A stretch of 64,000 nucleotides of DNA from Martinezella hainanensis (GTDB lineage Bacteria; Pseudomonadota; Alphaproteobacteria; Rhizobiales; Rhizobiaceae), in contig NZ_FMAC01000011.1 in NCBI RefSeq assembly GCF_900094555.1, forward strand, positions 1-64,000. The letters run 5' to 3'. The notes below the pieces were generated by a model. The model saw nothing but the letters and a program-made list of their open reading frames with translations, made no database searches and had not been told where the DNA came from. Positions within the stretch are counted from its first letter, which is position 1; the number at the start of each line of letters is the position of its first letter. The position numbers and the translations under genes are program-made. Below are positions 16,745 through 25,399 of this stretch, piece after piece.

Positions 16745-18132
16745 CGCCGTTTTCGCTGCGAGGGCGGTTGCTGCTGGGTTCTGCGGTGGCGATCATCGTC
16801 GCAACCTTTCTGGCAGGCGTGGGCATCAATGCGATTTCCGGGCTGGCCGTCCGGGCGCTTGCCCTCTCCGAGATTGACGAGGAATTGCGCGTTCTTTTGG
16901 CCGCGGTCGATATCAATTCGTCCAATCAGCTCTTTCTCGACGATACGCCGACGGATTCCCGTTTCGGCATTCCGAATGGCGGTTTCTATTGGCAGGTCGG
17001 CCGCAACGGCAACGTGGAGTTGCGCTCGCAATCGCTTTGGGAACAGAACCTGCCCTGGCTTCGTTCCCGCCCTCGCGATGCCGGCCGGGCAACAGATATG
17101 AAAGGACCGAACGGCAGCCACCTTCTTGCTGTCGAGCGCTCCATCTCCATCCCTTCGGCCACCGGCGATCAGATGGTCGATATCGTGATGGCGCTCGACA
17201 ATCGCGAGCTTGCGCCAGCGCGCTGGCGCTTCTTCTACGCCATGGCGCCATCCCTTGGCGTGCTTTCGGCTGCCCTCATCGTGGCGGTCATTGCCTTTCT
17301 GAGATACGGATTGCGGCCGCTCAACGATCTGCGTGCGGCCTTGATGGCGGTGCAGGAGCGTTCCGCGCGCAAGATCACCGGCCAGTTTCCGCGCGAGGTC
17401 CAGCCTCTTGTGGACGATCTCAACGGCCTGCTGGCATCCCGTGAGACGCAGCTGACGCAGGCGCGTGCGCGCGCCGGCGATCTGGCGCATGGTCTGAAGA
17501 CCCCGCTCGCGGCACTGGAGGCGACCGCGCGCATTCTCTCGGAAGAGGGCATGTCGGAGCGAGCGGCGGCCATCCAGACGGAGGTCAGCCGGATGGAGGC
17601 GCAGATCAAGCGAACGCTCGCGCAAACCCGCGCCAGCCTGGCAGCCGCCCATACCGTCGGCGTCATGGATGCCAGCGCCGATCTCCAGAAGATCATATCG
17701 GTCATGCGGCGTCTGTCCACCGAGCGGAAGATCGATTTCGAACTTGCGGCGCCGCCGGAGATGTGGCTGGCGATCGATGAGGCGGATTTCGCCGACATCA
17801 CCGGCAATCTGATCGACAATGCCAGGAAATGGACGGCCGGCAAGGTCAAGGTTCGCCTGTCGCAAGTGCCCGAGCTTGAGGGTGTAGAACTGTGCATCGA
17901 GGACGATGGTCCGGGCCTTCCGGAGGATGCGGAAATGGCTTTCATCCGCCGCGGCAGGCGGCTGGACGAAAGCATCGCCGGAACCGGCTTCGGCCTGGCG
18001 ATCGCCAAAGATCTGGTCGAAGCCTATGACGGCAAGCTGACGCTTGCCCGCTCCAGCCTCGGGGGCCTGTCCGTTACCGTCAATCTGCCGGCACGGCTGG
18101 TGAAGGACAAGCAGACGGCGCTGGAAAATTAG
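16741..18132 (+). CDS. PhoQ-like sensor histidine kinase
   Basis: A 463-residue membrane kinase. Two membrane segments (about 10-32 and 164-188) enclose a periplasmic sensor of some 130 residues. A HAMP-like linker follows, then the H-box AGDLAHGLKTPLAALE with His250, the N-box NLIDNARKW, DDGPGLP and GTGFGLAIAKDL for ATP binding. The H-box DLAHGLKTPL form is typical of PhoQ-like kinases. The start overlaps the regulator gene by four bases (ATGA). The adjacent exported PepSY protein could act on the periplasmic sensor part. The stimulus is unknown; cation or envelope stress is typical for relatives. Confidence 0.88.
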   Translation: MTPFSLRGRLLLGSAVAIIVATFLAGVGINAISGLAVRALALSEIDEELRVLLAAVDINSSNQLFLDDTPTDSRFGIPNGGFYWQVGRNGNVELRSQSLWEQNLPWLRSRPRDAGRATDMKGPNGSHLLAVERSISIPSATGDQMVDIVMALDNRELAPARWRFFYAMAPSLGVLSAALIVAVIAFLRYGLRPLNDLRAALMAVQERSARKITGQFPREVQPLVDDLNGLLASRETQLTQARARAGDLAHGLKTPLAALEATARILSEEGMSERAAAIQTEVSRMEAQIKRTLAQTRASLAAAHTVGVMDASADLQKIISVMRRLSTERKIDFELAAPPEMWLAIDEADFADITGNLIDNARKWTAGKVKVRLSQVPELEGVELCIEDDGPGLPEDAEMAFIRRGRRLDESIAGTGFGLAIAKDLVEAYDGKLTLARSSLGGLSVTVNLPARLVKDKQTALEN

Positions 18133-18217
18133 TTCGACGCAGTCGGGATTGGACTGGAAAAGGACGGATATCGCCGGTGGTCGCCGGAGCGCAATGAAGA
18201 CTTGAATCACGTAGCGT

Positions 18218-19177
18218 TCATGACCGCACTAAGTTGAGATTGAACTCAAGTGCGTGCTGCATGGTTGCCTGAACTGCCGGTGCTAACGGAGTCTCGTTGC
18301 CGTTGAAAATGTGCCCATGCTCGGCCATCAGGTCCAGCAGGAAGACACTCGTGTAAAGACGAAAAAGCCGGTCATCGGCTTGCCCGGCGTGCCGGAGCCA
18401 CGCATCGACGTAGCTCACGGGGCCGCCATAGGCCATCAGCGCAGCCAATGTTAAGGCGGTCGGATAACGTGGATCGCCAAAGCAAAGATCATCGACGTCG
18501 ACAATGCCGCTGAACGCGCCGTCTGGTGTCACAATCACGTTCTTTGTCGTGGTGTCATGCAGAAAGGGTATTGCTTCGATCCTGTCGAGTTCTTTGCGTC
18601 TGGCCGTTACCTCGTGTTCGACTGCGTCGACCAGCCCGACATCAAACAACCCGGCAGACCCGATTCGCCCTCGCGAACGGGCAAGATTGGCAAGCACCAC
18701 CTGCGACCACGCGCCGTGCTGTGCTTGCTCCGCTCGCGCGGCATATCCGTAGCGTCCTGCTGATATGGTTCTTGCTGTGATGGCCTGGGCATGCGCCACG
18801 CGTGAAGCAATCCGACCCAGCTTGGCTCCCGAAAGGTTCAAGATGACCGAACCCAGATCCGTGCCGGGAAGGCGTTCCAGCAGAAGCCAGGGGAACTCCG
18901 CGTCTATACCTTCGGCCAGAATGGTTGGAAGCGGCACGCCTTCAGGTCGTAATAATCCCGAAAGATAGACCGCTCCGGCCATCTCTGCCCGAGCGGATGG
19001 GTCGCCAACGCGCACGACGGCTGGAGACCGGTCGGCGAACTGAAGATCGAAGACATAGTGCCGTGCACCGGTTGGGAAGCGTCCGACAGTAACCGGAGAG
19101 CAACCGACGGCCTCTGCGGCGATCGCTGCGGCAAGCTCAGCATCCGGCGTTCGCCGCATTGGTATTTTCTGCTTCAT
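18218..19177 (-). CDS. Aminoglycoside-phosphotransferase-like kinase
   Basis: A 319-residue protein of the APH/choline kinase fold. The catalytic loop reads HDTTTKNVIV (Asp followed four residues later by Asn), and the metal-binding segment GIVDVDDLCFGDP follows. The N-terminal lobe has a strand-rich ATP site (ARHYVFDLQF ... AVVRVGDP) and LLLERLPGTDLG. Members phosphorylate small hydroxylated compounds such as aminoglycosides, homoserine, fructosamines or methylthioribose; nothing here selects one. It is a single gene convergent with the sensor kinase operon, so no pathway context is available. Confidence 0.75.
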   Translation of the reverse strand: MKQKIPMRRTPDAELAAAIAAEAVGCSPVTVGRFPTGARHYVFDLQFADRSPAVVRVGDPSARAEMAGAVYLSGLLRPEGVPLPTILAEGIDAEFPWLLLERLPGTDLGSVILNLSGAKLGRIASRVAHAQAITARTISAGRYGYAARAEQAQHGAWSQVVLANLARSRGRIGSAGLFDVGLVDAVEHEVTARRKELDRIEAIPFLHDTTTKNVIVTPDGAFSGIVDVDDLCFGDPRYPTALTLAALMAYGGPVSYVDAWLRHAGQADDRLFRLYTSVFLLDLMAEHGHIFNGNETPLAPAVQATMQHALEFNLNLVRS

Positions 19178-19223
19178 GTGTGAGTAGGCCTATGTCAGAA
19201 GCGGAACATCCGTTGCTATATTC

Positions 19224-20030
19224 TCAGCTTGCGATCGCCTTCAGGTATCTTTCCGCGGAACGTTCTACCACGCCGTTGCCGTCGTTTTCGACCGTTCGAC
19301 CGGGAAATGCGCCATAGATCGCCTCGAATCGATAGGGTCGAACGGTTTTCGATATCGTCGTCACCGTCTTGGCGTTGAGAGGGAGGAGGTTGGGGTAGCT
19401 GCGCATGAAGCTGACGAATTTGCGGTCCATCGTCACCTGCATCGTGTCGCCGACGAAGAGGGCGCCGCGGCCGCCTTCGAGCCAGGGACAATGGAGCACG
19501 GAGCTGCCGTCGAAATGGCCGCCGCAACGGATCATGGTCGCCTGGCCAATCGGCAGCATTTCGCTTGTCCACGGGCGTAAGGCTGCGCCGCGCCTTTGCA
19601 CCCATTCGCCATCGTCTGCGTGGATATGAATCGGCGCGTCGCCGCAGGCAATACTCCATTCGATCATCGACGAATAGAAATGAGGGTGAGAGATCGCGAT
19701 CGCGTTCAAGCCGCCCATAGTGGCAATCCGCGCCTTGCTGGCCTCGTCGATGAGGCTGAGGCAGTCCCACAGGATATTGCCATCAGGTCCTTCGATCAGA
19801 AAGGCGCGCTGGCCAATGCCGAAATGGGGCGAGATCTGCAGGCTGTGAATGCCCTCGGCTTCCTCATTCCAGATTACCGCATGCCTCTGGTCGAGGCTCG
19901 CCATGTCGGTCCATTCCTGCCCCGATTGGGGTACGAACTGACGCTCGTCCTCGCAGATCGGGCAGGCCAGCGGCGGTCCGTCGCCTTCTCCGAACTGTAT
20001 GCCGCATGTGATGCAGATAAAATGCGTCAT
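19224..20030 (-). CDS. Metallo-beta-lactamase-fold protein with N-terminal zinc ribbon
   Basis: From the ATG at 20030 (GAGGAG upstream; 20060 less likely) the protein has 268 residues. The first 30 residues contain two CxxC pairs (Cys6/Cys9 and Cys23/Cys26), a probable zinc ribbon or rubredoxin-like knuckle. The rest fits the metallo-beta-lactamase fold: AIAISHPHFYSSMIEW (about 111-125), CGGHFDGSSVLHCP and GALFVGDTMQV. The usual HxHxDH is HPHFYS, keeping two His but losing the Asp-His pair, so the metal site must differ from typical hydrolases. Function unknown. It stands alone and is divergent from the Na/Pi gene. Confidence 0.7.
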   Translation of the reverse strand: MTHFICITCGIQFGEGDGPPLACPICEDERQFVPQSGQEWTDMASLDQRHAVIWNEEAEGIHSLQISPHFGIGQRAFLIEGPDGNILWDCLSLIDEASKARIATMGGLNAIAISHPHFYSSMIEWSIACGDAPIHIHADDGEWVQRRGAALRPWTSEMLPIGQATMIRCGGHFDGSSVLHCPWLEGGRGALFVGDTMQVTMDRKFVSFMRSYPNLLPLNAKTVTTISKTVRPYRFEAIYGAFPGRTVENDGNGVVERSAERYLKAIAS

Positions 20031-20426
20031 CTCAAACTCCTCGCCAGCCTGTCGTTTCACTCTATGGCGACGGATCCGCCGCGCGGCAAATGGAGGCTTT
20101 TATGCTATATTGGCCAGACATTGGATGCATCAAAGCGAAAAGGCGAAGCAACGCTCATCGGACAATATCCTCGCAGACAGAAAATCGTCGCTTTCAGACC
20201 GCCGTTTTCTGGAGAGATGAATATTTATTGTGAATAATGACAAGACAAATATGAGTCTATCATTATGATTTTAAATGATAAAGTGATTCTCCCTCTAGTT
20301 TTGTGACAATCTGGCCTTGCAAAAGATATAAAGAGGGAGAAACATAGTCGGCTAATTAAAGTTTAGCTGACCGTGATATTGATGCTCGGCGTTTGTCCAA
20401 GGATCGCAGGCATATGGAGGACCACT
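20031..20426. other. Divergent promoter region between the MBL-fold gene and the Na/Pi gene
   Basis: Close to 400 bases without a supported gene. It becomes notably AT-rich between about 20200 and 20370, as expected for two divergent promoters, and contains the inverted repeat at 20258-20280. I could not recognise a clear Pho box in front of the Na/Pi cotransporter gene. Confidence 0.45.
20258..20280. promoter_or_regulatory. AT-rich inverted repeat, candidate operator
   Basis: TATCATT and AATGATA are exact complements separated by nine bases. The repeat lies in the AT-rich divergent promoter region about 150 bases upstream of the Na/Pi cotransporter gene. It is a possible regulator site; short arms in AT-rich DNA can also arise by chance. 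Confidence 0.3.
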
Positions 20427-22112
20427 ATGGCGCTAATTTTCGGCCTCGTTGCTCTGGCCGGTCACATCGCCCTGTTGCTCTGGGGCACGCGCATGGTTCA
20501 GACCGGTATCCAGCGTGCCTTCGGCCCGGACCTGCGCTCCTTTCTCGGACGTGCGCTCAGCAATCGCACGAAGGCCTTCTTTGCCGGGATCGGCGTCACC
20601 GCCATCTTGCAGAGCAGCACGGCTACCGGCCTGATGGCATCAGGCTTTGCCGCCGGCGGGCTGGTGGATCTCGTGCCCGCGCTTGCCGTCATGCTGGGGG
20701 CCAATGTCGGCACGACGCTGATTGTCCAGGTGCTATCCTTCAATGTCGCCGCCGCCTCGCCGGCACTCGTCCTTATCGGCGTGCTGATGTTTCGTCGAAC
20801 CGCGAATTCGCGTGTGCACGATCTCGGCCGCGTCATGATCGGGCTTGGTTTCATGCTTCTGGCGCTGCATCAGCTCCTCGACCTGATGACGCAATATGAG
20901 GGGTCGAAGGCGCTCGCCTATGTCCTTGATGCGATCGCCGCGACGCCGGTGCTGAGTATGCTTCTCGCGGCCATTCTGACGTGGGCTGCCCATTCCAGCG
21001 TGGCCGTCGTGCTGCTCATCATGTCGCTTGCAAGCAAAGGCCTCGTCGATGTCGATCAAGCTTTCGCGCTCGTTCTCGGCGCCAATCTGGGTACCGCGAT
21101 CAATCCCTTGATCGAAGGACAGTCAGGCGCCGATCTTTCCGTCAAGCGGTTGCCTATCGGCAATATGCTGACGCGCATTGTCGGCGTCGTCGCAATGATC
21201 GGCCTGCTGGAGCCCGCCGCACGCCTGTCGGCGATGATCGACAGCGATAGCGCCCGCGCGGTCGCGAACTTCCACAGCGCCTTCAATATCGTCCTGGCCG
21301 TGGTCTTCATGCCGCTGTTGCGGCCCTATGCCGATCTCTTGACCAAATTGCTGCCGCAGAAGATCGACGAGGCCGATCCGACACGCCCGAGATATCTGGA
21401 TCCGGCCGCCAAGGAAACGCCCGTGGTCGCGCTCGGCGCGGCAGCGCGCGAGGCGCTGAGGCTCGTCGACGTGCTGTCGGAGATGCTGGCAGGCGCCAGG
21501 TCGGCCTTATCGGATACGGATCGAAAGGCACTGACGCGATTGCGGTCGCTGGACAATATCCTCGACAGCCTGAATACGGCGGTGAAGACCTATCTGACTT
21601 CGATCGATCCCGACGAACTCGGCGAAGCCGACCGGCGGCGGCTGAACGAGATCCTGCTGTTCTCGATGAACATGGAGCATGCCGGCGACGTTCTCGACCA
21701 GAACCTCCTGCCGCATCTGGCCAAGCGCCTGCGCCGGGGCTTGAGCTTCTCGAAGGAAGGGCAGCTCGAACTGGCAACGTTGTTCGACCGGTTGCAGTCG
21801 AACCTCCAGACAGCGGCCGCCCTGTTCATGACGCAGAACGAAAGTGCCGCCCTCATGCTGGCGGAGGAAAAGGTGATCTTCCGCAAGGCGGAGCGCGAGG
21901 GAACGGAAGCCCATTTCCAGCGCTTGCGCCAGGGCGGGATCGAGACCATGGAGACAAGCTCGCTTCACCTCGATCTGTTGCGCGATCTCAAGCAGATCAA
22001 CTCCCATCTCGTTGCCGCCGCCGCCTATCCCGTTCTGGAGGAGCGTGGCGAACTCTTGCAGAGCCGGACGCCAAGCCCGGTTCCACAGGTTGCAGTGACG
22101 GCACATGACTAA
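20427..22112 (+). CDS. Na/Pi cotransporter family protein with PhoU-like C-terminal domain
   Basis: From the ATG at 20427 (GGAGG six bases upstream) the protein has 561 residues. The membrane half contains the two inverted QSS-type repeats of the NptA/YjbB family: LQSSTATGLMASGF with GANVGTTLIVQ, and AAHSSVAVVLLIM with GANLGTAINPLIEG. The C-terminal 200 residues are helical and resemble PhoU (SLDNILDSLNTAVKTYL and later MNMEHAGDVLDQNLL). Members move inorganic phosphate with sodium, probably outward in bacteria, the PhoU part sensing phosphate status. The downstream NUDIX gene overlaps by eight bases, suggesting one unit. Confidence 0.88.
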   Translation: MALIFGLVALAGHIALLLWGTRMVQTGIQRAFGPDLRSFLGRALSNRTKAFFAGIGVTAILQSSTATGLMASGFAAGGLVDLVPALAVMLGANVGTTLIVQVLSFNVAAASPALVLIGVLMFRRTANSRVHDLGRVMIGLGFMLLALHQLLDLMTQYEGSKALAYVLDAIAATPVLSMLLAAILTWAAHSSVAVVLLIMSLASKGLVDVDQAFALVLGANLGTAINPLIEGQSGADLSVKRLPIGNMLTRIVGVVAMIGLLEPAARLSAMIDSDSARAVANFHSAFNIVLAVVFMPLLRPYADLLTKLLPQKIDEADPTRPRYLDPAAKETPVVALGAAAREALRLVDVLSEMLAGARSALSDTDRKALTRLRSLDNILDSLNTAVKTYLTSIDPDELGEADRRRLNEILLFSMNMEHAGDVLDQNLLPHLAKRLRRGLSFSKEGQLELATLFDRLQSNLQTAAALFMTQNESAALMLAEEKVIFRKAEREGTEAHFQRLRQGGIETMETSSLHLDLLRDLKQINSHLVAAAAYPVLEERGELLQSRTPSPVPQVAVTAHD

Positions 22113-22593
22113 AAAGACTTATCTCGGCCGTCTGGCGGACGCGGCAGAAAAGCTCTTCGCCGGCCGGTCGATCGAGCAATATGCCGCGATCTGCTACAGG
22201 CGCTCGCCCGTGCTGAAGGATGTTGAAATCCTGCTGATCACCTCGCGCGACAGCCGTCGGTGGGTCATTCCGAAGGGATGGCCGATCGTTGGCAAGCTGC
22301 CGCATCAGGTCGCCGAACGCGAGGCCTGGGAAGAGGCCGGCGTCAAGGGAAAGGCCAGGAAGAAGAGTTTTGGTTATTACACCTATCTGAAGTCTCTAGA
22401 TACCGGCGATACCGTCCCCTCCGTCGTTCAGGTTCATCTGCTTGAAGTCGCCGAATTGGTCGAGCGCTTTCCCGAGCGCGGTCAGCGCCAGCTGCAGTGG
22501 TTCTCGCCCAATGAGGCTGCCGCTCATGTCCGCGAGCCAGAGTTGAAGAGCCTGCTACGCAGGGTCGAGACCGCCCTCGCGCCGGATCGGTGA
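22105..22593 (+). CDS. NUDIX hydrolase, diphosphoinositol-polyphosphate-phosphohydrolase-like
   Basis: A 162-residue protein with the Nudix box as GWPIVGKLPHQVAE then REAWEEAGV. The box has Lys where the canonical first Glu stands, a form common in this alpha-proteobacterial group, while the catalytic REAWEEAG is intact. Members cleave nucleoside diphosphate-X or inositol pyrophosphate type compounds, often sensing or clearing phosphate-rich signals. The start overlaps the end of the Na/Pi cotransporter gene by eight bases, so a link to phosphate homeostasis is reasonable but inferred. Confidence 0.83.
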   Translation: MTKKTYLGRLADAAEKLFAGRSIEQYAAICYRRSPVLKDVEILLITSRDSRRWVIPKGWPIVGKLPHQVAEREAWEEAGVKGKARKKSFGYYTYLKSLDTGDTVPSVVQVHLLEVAELVERFPERGQRQLQWFSPNEAAAHVREPELKSLLRRVETALAPDR

Positions 22594-22673
22594 ACAGGAA
22601 GCCAAGTCGCCCGAGCTTCCCTCGCATCTCAATTCACTATGGCCAGACGGTGAAATATCGTCATGGCACCTGA

Positions 22674-22698
22674 GATTTATGCTTGGAGCGCATAAATC
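22674..22698. promoter_or_regulatory. Inverted repeat upstream of the first amino-acid-type importer operon
   Basis: GATTTATGC and its exact complement GCATAAATC flank a seven-base centre. The 25-base repeat lies about 95 bases before the start of the importer permease gene, a natural place for a regulator site. The ATTTATGC...GCATAAAT form is compatible with a LysR-type box. The likely binder is the GcvA-like LysR protein encoded at the end of the cluster (30075-31004), but this is inference from position. Confidence 0.5.
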
Positions 22699-22793
22699 GC
22701 ATGTTCAAATCTCGTTTGTGGCCGAATTCAAAAGCAACGTAAGTTTTCCCCATTAGAAAATGGAGCTCACCAACGAGCTCAGGGGATCGAAAT

Positions 22794-23681
22794 TTGACCA
22801 ACTCAGCGCCACTGGACGTGAATGCGCTTGTGATCGTGCCGCAGCGAAAGATCGGCACGAAGATCATGGCGGCAATCTGCATCATCCTTCTGCTTCTATT
22901 GGCAAGGGCCTTCTGGAAGGGCGACATCGCCTGGGAATATGTCGGACAGAACCTGTTCACCAGGGCCGTCCTGGCAGGGGTTGGCAACACGATCATCATG
23001 ACCTTCTGCGCCATGATCGTTGGCATCGTCCTTGGCGTCATCGCCGCGATCATGCGCATGTCGGACAATCCGGTTCTGCGCAGCATTTCCGTCGGTTATG
23101 TCTGGCTGTTTCGCGGCACGCCGGCGCTGCTGCAGCTTCTCCTGTGGTTCAATCTCGCCCTGATCTTTCCGACGATCGGCATTCCGGGATTGTGGTCGAT
23201 CCGCACCGTCGATGTCATGACGCCCTTCGTGGCTGCTCTTCTCGGCCTTGGGATCCAGCAGGGCGCTTACACGGCCGAAGTCGTACGCGCCGGCCTTCTT
23301 TCGATCGACAAGGGTCAGATGGAAGCGGCGCAATCGATCGGGATGACGAAGCTGCGGGCAACGCTGAAGATCGTGCTACCGCAGGCCATGCGCGTCATCG
23401 TCCCGCCGATTGGCAACGAGACCATCGGCATGGTGAAGCTCACCTCGCTCGCCAGTGTCATCCAGTATTCAGAGGTGCTGAAAAACGTCGAGGACATCTA
23501 CTATGTCAACTCGCGCGTCATCGAACTGCTGATCGTTGCCGCCGTCTGGTACATGGTCGTGGTCACCGTGCTCAGCATTGCGCAGATCTATATCGAGCGG
23601 CATTTCTCCAAGGGGTGGGGGCGGCGCGATGCGAGCGCCCAGCAGGCCGCCAATCAGGCTCTCGTCGGGGAGGCTGGCTGA
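22794..23681 (+). CDS. Polar amino acid ABC importer permease
   Basis: A 295-residue inner-membrane permease of the HisM/GlnP family. The start appears to be a TTG at 22794 with AGGGG eight bases upstream; the next in-frame ATG would remove the N-terminal tail. It has about five membrane segments, the family segment [16 protein letters not shown], and the EAA loop [19 protein letters not shown] followed by [13 protein letters not shown]. Its stop overlaps the ATPase start by one base (TGATG). Only one permease gene is present, so it would act as a homodimer. It begins the first catabolic module of the island. Confidence 0.87.
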   Translation: MTNSAPLDVNALVIVPQRKIGTKIMAAICIILLLLLARAFWKGDIAWEYVGQNLFTRAVLAGVGNTIIMTFCAMIVGIVLGVIAAIMRMSDNPVLRSISVGYVWLFRGTPALLQLLLWFNLALIFPTIGIPGLWSIRTVDVMTPFVAALLGLGIQQGAYTAEVVRAGLLSIDKGQMEAAQSIGMTKLRATLKIVLPQAMRVIVPPIGNETIGMVKLTSLASVIQYSEVLKNVEDIYYVNSRVIELLIVAAVWYMVVVTVLSIAQIYIERHFSKGWGRRDASAQQAANQALVGEAG

Positions 23682-24442
23682 TGGACGCGATCATCAAGGC
23701 ACACAGCCTGCAGAAGTATTTCGGCACGTTTCACGTCCTGAAGGACATCGATTTCGAGATCAGGAAGGGTGAAGTGGTCTGCATCATCGGGCCTTCCGGC
23801 TCGGGCAAGAGCACCTTCCTGCGCTGCATTAACCAGCTCGAACAGATCGACGGCGGCTATGTCACGGTCGAGGATGAGATCGCCGGCTACCGCCGCGAGG
23901 GCAACCGGCTGTTTCCACTGCCGGATCGCGAGATTGCCCGCCAGCGACAGTCCGTCGGCATGGTCTTCCAGAAATTCCATCTCTTCCCGCATCGCACCGT
24001 CCTGCAGAACATCATCGAAGGTCCGGTCGGGGTGCAAAAGCGTCCGAAGCAGGAGTGCATTGCCGAGGCGCGCATTCTCCTGCAGCGTGTCGGCCTCGCC
24101 GACAAGGCCGGCGCCTATCCGGGCGAATTGTCCGGCGGCCAGCAGCAGCGCATCGCCATTGCCCGCGCGCTGGCCATGAAGCCGAAGGCCATGCTCTTTG
24201 ACGAACCGACTTCTGCGCTCGATCCCGAGCTTGTCGGCGAAGTCCTTGGCGTCATGAAGGAGCTTGCCGCTTCCGGCACGACGATGATCGTTGTCACCCA
24301 CGAGATTGGCTTCTGCCGCGAGGTCGCCGACCGTGTCGTCTTCATGGATGCTGGCAAGATCGTCGAGACCGGGACGCCGAGCGACATATTGGAAACCCCC
24401 AGGAATCCCAGAGTGAAGAACTTCATCTCTGCGGTGCTTTAA
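23681..24442 (+). CDS. Polar amino acid ABC importer ATPase
   Basis: A 253-residue ATPase of the GlnQ/HisP family. Walker A is [18 protein letters not shown], the Q-loop [11 protein letters not shown], the signature [17 protein letters not shown], Walker [16 protein letters not shown] and the switch region VVTHEIGF. The N-terminal part [20 protein letters not shown] is typical. It sits between the permease and the binding-protein gene. The insert around residues 65-85 ([18 protein letters not shown]) is slightly longer than in GlnQ but is seen in related polar-amino-acid ATPases. Confidence 0.9.
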   Translation: MDAIIKAHSLQKYFGTFHVLKDIDFEIRKGEVVCIIGPSGSGKSTFLRCINQLEQIDGGYVTVEDEIAGYRREGNRLFPLPDREIARQRQSVGMVFQKFHLFPHRTVLQNIIEGPVGVQKRPKQECIAEARILLQRVGLADKAGAYPGELSGGQQQRIAIARALAMKPKAMLFDEPTSALDPELVGEVLGVMKELAASGTTMIVVTHEIGFCREVADRVVFMDAGKIVETGTPSDILETPRNPRVKNFISAVL

Positions 24443-24482
24443 CAAGAAAAACCCTGAAGAAAGATCATCAGAGGAGAATTGC

Positions 24483-25313
24483 ATGAAACTCATTCGTCTC
24501 GCCGTTTCTGCGGCCCTTCTTTCGCTAGCGGCTACTGCCGCTTCCGCGGATTCGAGCCTGAACCTGCTCAAGGATGGCGAACTCCGCATCATGACCAACC
24601 CGATCTATCCGCCGATGGAATTCGTCAATCCGGATACCGGCACGATCGATGGCTTCGACGTCGATCTGGCAAACGCGATTGCGAAGAAGCTTAACCTCAC
24701 GACCGTTTTCGTGACGTCCGCCTTCCAGGAGCTGCAGAGCGGCCTTCAGACCGGCCGCGCCGATATGATCATCTCCGGCATGAGCGACAACGTGAAGCGC
24801 CAGGCCAGCATGGACTTCGTCGATTATATCACCAGCGGCCCGATCCTCTTCACCGTCAACGCCAATGCCGGAACTTACAAGCAGGCGAGCGATCTCTGCG
24901 GCAAGACGGTTGCCGGAAGCCGCAGCACCTCCTTCGGTGACAACGTCAAGGCCTGGAGCGCTGAAAATTGCGAAGGCAAGGGCAAGCCGGCCATCAAGTT
25001 CGAGGGAACCGCGGATTCGAACGCTGCCCGTCTCGGCATGAAGCAGGGCCGCTACGATGCGGTCGTGCAAGGCATCGAAACGATCGCCTACCAGATGCGC
25101 ATCGAGCCCAACACCTATACGCTCGTCGGCGAGCCGCTGCTCAGCAACGACACCTTCGGCATTGGCTTCAAGAAGGACCATACCGCGCTCCGCGATGCGG
25201 TTGCCGGCGCTCTCGACGCGCTGATCAAGGACGGCACCTATGATGAGATCCTCAAGAAGTGGGGCCTCGTCCACAATGCCGTTCCGAAGGCTGTGATCAA
25301 CGGCGTCAAGTAA
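24483..25313 (+). CDS. Periplasmic binding protein for the first amino-acid-type importer
   Basis: A 276-residue binding protein of the bacterial extracellular solute-binding family 3. A signal peptide (MKLIRLAVSAALLSLAATA, ending ASA) precedes the opening strand LRIMTNPIYPPMEFVNPDTG and GFDVDLANAIAKKL. The domain-crossing segment and C-terminal YDEILKKWGL are typical of the lysine, arginine, glutamine or cystine binders. AGAGGAG precedes the start. A strong hairpin follows the gene, probably reducing transcription into the downstream enzymes. The ligand is unknown; the enzymes behind it point to a cyclic amide or an amino-acid derivative. Confidence 0.88.
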   Translation: MKLIRLAVSAALLSLAATAASADSSLNLLKDGELRIMTNPIYPPMEFVNPDTGTIDGFDVDLANAIAKKLNLTTVFVTSAFQELQSGLQTGRADMIISGMSDNVKRQASMDFVDYITSGPILFTVNANAGTYKQASDLCGKTVAGSRSTSFGDNVKAWSAENCEGKGKPAIKFEGTADSNAARLGMKQGRYDAVVQGIETIAYQMRIEPNTYTLVGEPLLSNDTFGIGFKKDHTALRDAVAGALDALIKDGTYDEILKKWGLVHNAVPKAVINGVK

Positions 25314-25320
25314 CGTTTGA

Positions 25321-25352
25321 GGAGGCGCCGCGGTAACGGCGGCGCTTCCTTC
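25321..25352 (+). terminator. Hairpin after the importer genes, terminator or attenuating 3' end
   Basis: GGAGGCGCCGC pairs with GCGGCGCTTCC across a seven-base loop with a single G-U pair, followed by a short pyrimidine run. It lies directly after the binding-protein gene and 48 bases before the first deacetylase-like gene. Such a structure often stabilises the transporter mRNA end and lowers expression of the downstream genes. Confidence 0.6.
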
Positions 25353-25399
25353 TCCCATGCAGGCAATCATCGGCCGGGGCGCTTCGCGTCCGCGGATGG

